Virus record (IMG/VR): IMGVR_UViG_3300023174_000755
Location: 1 to 20,459 of that record
Source: a virus
Strand: one strand, 5' to 3'
DNA: 20,459 nt
The notes below the pieces were generated by a model. It did not search any database, was not told the origin of the DNA, and worked only from the letters and a program-made list of their open reading frames with translations. The position numbers and the translations under genes are program-made. Shown one piece after another: positions 19,114 to 20,459 of the stretch; position 1 is the stretch's first letter, and each line of letters opens with the position of its first letter.

Positions 19114-19601
19114 TGAAAATCACATTTAATCGGCAATGTGGCTTATGTACCAAAATGCTGCATTATAAGAACCAAAAATCTTATGATGTAGCAATACGAA
19201 AAAATACAATATGTCCGTCTTGCAGAGCAGAGAAAAGCAACAAGTCCCCAAACCGGAATGCCAAGGGGACTAAAAACCCCGCTTGGTGCGGTTATGGTGA
19301 TGTACCGGGAAAAGTACATTCTAAATTAAAAAGAGACTCCATAAAGCGTAATATTGATTTTGAAATAACTATTGAAGAGATTAGCAATCAATACGAAGAT
19401 CAGAATAAATTATGCGCTTTCACCGGCGTTCCCTTAAAGTTTGGAGTAGACGCCTCTGTGGACAGAATTAATAGTGATTTAGGGTATACACCAGATAATA
19501 TTCAAATTGTGCACAAAGATTTAAACATGATGAAGAAAGACATGCCAAATGAAGTATTTGTAGCTTGGTGTAAACTTGTAGCAAATTATGCAAAAGAGTG
19601 A
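19113..19601 (+). CDS. HNH-type endonuclease next to ribonucleotide reductase
   Basis: A 162-residue protein starting in TAATG with the reductase stop; no ribosome binding site is visible, so translation is probably coupled. CGLC (9-12) and CPSC (34-37) make a zinc finger. The HNH-like part is KLCAFTGVPLKFG then SVDRINSDLGYTPDNIQIVH (about 99-133) and LNMMKKDM, the pattern also seen in the 9550 protein (LDRI-GY-GNV). Earlier in-frame starts at 18807 would overlap the reductase gene and are not credible. The gene is AT-rich versus its flanks. Free-standing endonucleases beside reductase and polymerase genes are typical phage homing endonucleases. Confidence 0.85.
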   Translation: MKITFNRQCGLCTKMLHYKNQKSYDVAIRKNTICPSCRAEKSNKSPNRNAKGTKNPAWCGYGDVPGKVHSKLKRDSIKRNIDFEITIEEISNQYEDQNKLCAFTGVPLKFGVDASVDRINSDLGYTPDNIQIVHKDLNMMKKDMPNEVFVAWCKLVANYAKE

Positions 19602-19604
19602 TCC

Positions 19605-19793
19605 ATGGATGTGCCCACCACTCAATCTAAACAATTGGAGTCTGTCTTGGAAGTGGAAAGCCCCTGCACAGGAATCTGCCAGACAGACTTTTTCGATGTT
19701 TGCAAGGGATGTGGTAGGACACTCGAGGAGATATCAGAGTGGCCCTTTCTATCAAATCGCGAAAGACAACAGATAGTTGATCGATTGTTTTAA
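19605..19793 (+). CDS. DUF1289 cysteine-rich protein
   Basis: A 62-residue protein matching DUF1289: SPCTGICQTDFFDVCKGCGR with Cys21, Cys25, Cys33 and Cys36, followed by TLEEISEWPFLSNRERQQIV. The four cysteines could bind zinc or an iron-sulfur cluster. DUF1289 proteins are short and found mostly in Proteobacteria; the function is not established to my knowledge. In a phage it is unusual. It lies after the HNH gene, so before the HNH insertion it may have directly followed the reductase. The overlapping ORF from 19588 in another frame is a shadow. Weak ribosome binding site (AAGAG at 19594-19598). Confidence 0.85.
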   Translation: MDVPTTQSKQLESVLEVESPCTGICQTDFFDVCKGCGRTLEEISEWPFLSNRERQQIVDRLF

Positions 19794-19812
19794 TTTCACA
19801 TGGTGGTGATTT

Positions 19813-19838
19813 GGGGAGCTTCGGCTCCCCTCTTTTTT
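19813..19838 (+). terminator. Strong intrinsic terminator
   Basis: GGGGAGC-TTCG-GCTCCCC (19813-19830), a 7-bp GC stem with a stable UUCG-type tetraloop, then TCTTTTTT (19831-19838). The T-run is continuous with promoter-like motif copy 6. It closes the reductase-HNH-DUF1289 unit. Confidence 0.9.
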
Positions 19839-19847
19839 GCATTAGTA
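19836..19847 (+). promoter_or_regulatory. Phage promoter-like motif, copy 6 (DNA polymerase)
   Basis: TTTGCATTAGTA followed by TACTT, beginning in the T-run of the terminator and 35 bp before ATG 19883. A small CCGA-TACG-TCGG hairpin lies in the leader (19855-19866). A terminator joined directly to this motif is the best positional evidence that the motif starts transcription. Confidence 0.75.
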
Positions 19848-19882
19848 TACTTACCGATACGTCGGACAGCCTAAGGAGCATT

Positions 19883-20459
19883 ATGATTTATTCAATTGAC
19901 TTTGAGACACGCAGTAAGGCCAACCTACCAGACGTAGGCTTGGACATCTACGCCAACGACGAGAGCACAGAAGTATTGTGTATTGCGTTCGGCACCCAAC
20001 CCGACAATGTGCATGTTTCATCACCGCACGATTTATACCCTGAAGAAGACTTTTTAGACCACGTTCGCATGGGTGGCAAAATCGCCGCATGGAACGCTAT
20101 GTTTGAGTACGCAATCTGGAACTGTGTCTGCGTGCCTAAGTACGGCTGGCCCGTTCTAAAGCTCGAGCAGTGCATCGACACCATGGCCGTAGCCGCGGCC
20201 AATAACATACCACAGGGCTTGGATGAGGCCGGTGCCTTTATGGACGCCCAGTACCAGAAAGACCCTATTGGCAAGAGGCTTATTCAAAAGCTATGCAAGC
20301 CCAATAGCAAGGGCGGCTTTAATGACGACCCAGAGCTATTAAAGCAGCTCTTTGATTACTGCGCCCAAGACGTACGCACGGAGATGGCCCTAGGAGCCGT
20401 TTTAAGGCCCCTAGAAGACGTCGAACAGGCAGTCTGGACCCTCACCCAGCGGATCAATA
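19883..20459 (+). CDS. DNA polymerase, proofreading domain (partial)
   Basis: The first 192 codons of a gene that runs off the window. It has AAGGAG at 19873-19878. It begins MIYSIDFETRS, exonuclease motif I of the DnaQ-like 3'-5' proofreading domain (Asp6, Glu8). Motif II is AAWNAMFEYAIWN and motif III is DYCAQDVRTEMAL, with Tyr and Asp. After about residue 180, VEQAVWTLTQRIN matches the link toward the palm of phage family A (Pol I-type) polymerases. It should be the replicative DNA polymerase working with the primase-helicase and the DUF2815 protein. The polymerase domain itself is not visible here. The DnaQ assignment is firm; the family A call is by similarity of arrangement. Confidence 0.88.
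   Translation, partial: MIYSIDFETRSKANLPDVGLDIYANDESTEVLCIAFGTQPDNVHVSSPHDLYPEEDFLDHVRMGGKIAAWNAMFEYAIWNCVCVPKYGWPVLKLEQCIDTMAVAAANNIPQGLDEAGAFMDAQYQKDPIGKRLIQKLCKPNSKGGFNDDPELLKQLFDYCAQDVRTEMALGAVLRPLEDVEQAVWTLTQRIN

Overview
The window looks like part of a tailed-phage genome (virion phage or phage contig), not a bacterial chromosome. All genes I can support are on the + strand, most are under 120 codons, and they are packed with ATGA/TAATG start-stop overlaps. The recognisable products are phage replication, nucleotide-metabolism and packaging functions. The host is not shown directly. The DUF1289 protein, a family mostly known from Proteobacteria, weakly suggests a proteobacterial host. 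A B12-dependent ribonucleotide reductase together with a family A DNA polymerase resembles phages from aquatic metagenomes; this is inference.

Layout. (1) 1-4304 is a run of about 19 small early-type genes, mostly unknown. It has one good sigma70-type promoter (1870-1898) and a sigma-factor-like gene (3055-3627) carrying regions 1.2, 2 and 3 but no region 4. (2) 4305-4510 is the first real gap. It holds a 14-bp inverted repeat around an AT-rich tract, three tandem 9-mers and a promoter-like motif: a candidate replication origin and control region. (3) 4511-6823 is a primase-helicase, followed by small genes to 8906. (4) 8906-11227 is a metallopeptidase-like gene, a VRR-NUC nuclease, an HNH endonuclease and an SNF2-family helicase, with unusually long overlaps. 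(5) 11234-13360 starts with a protein resembling an isolated sigma region 4, then small genes including DUF3310. (6) 13361-14149 holds a terminator, an 81-nt tRNA/tmRNA-like element, a long hairpin, a small basic phage protein and a terminase-small-subunit-like gene. (7) 14237-17094 is an endonuclease VII-like HNH gene, a DUF2800 nuclease, small genes and a DUF2815 ssDNA-binding-like protein. (8) 17239-20459 is a class II ribonucleotide reductase, another HNH gene, a DUF1289 gene, a strong terminator and the start of a DNA polymerase whose proofreading domain is visible.

The most interesting pattern is regulatory. The identical 12-mer TTTGCATTAGTA occurs six times, always on + and always 8-73 bp before a gene: primase, the region-4-like gene, an unknown gene at 13103, DUF2800, DUF2815 and DNA polymerase. 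One copy directly follows an intrinsic terminator. It lacks a normal -35/-10 layout. Together with the two half-sigma genes it suggests a phage two-subunit sigma factor that switches transcription from the early cluster to the replication module. The closest known parallels are SPO1 gp33/gp34, T4 gp33/gp55 and Bacillus SigO/RsoA. The pairing and promoter assignment are inference; the repeats and domain content are visible in the sequence.

A second unusual object is the 81-nt element at 13416-13496. It has a perfect tRNA-type acceptor stem with a G3-U70 wobble, discriminator A and encoded CCA, plus a 5' part resembling tmRNA, but it has no room for a tag frame and an abnormal T loop.
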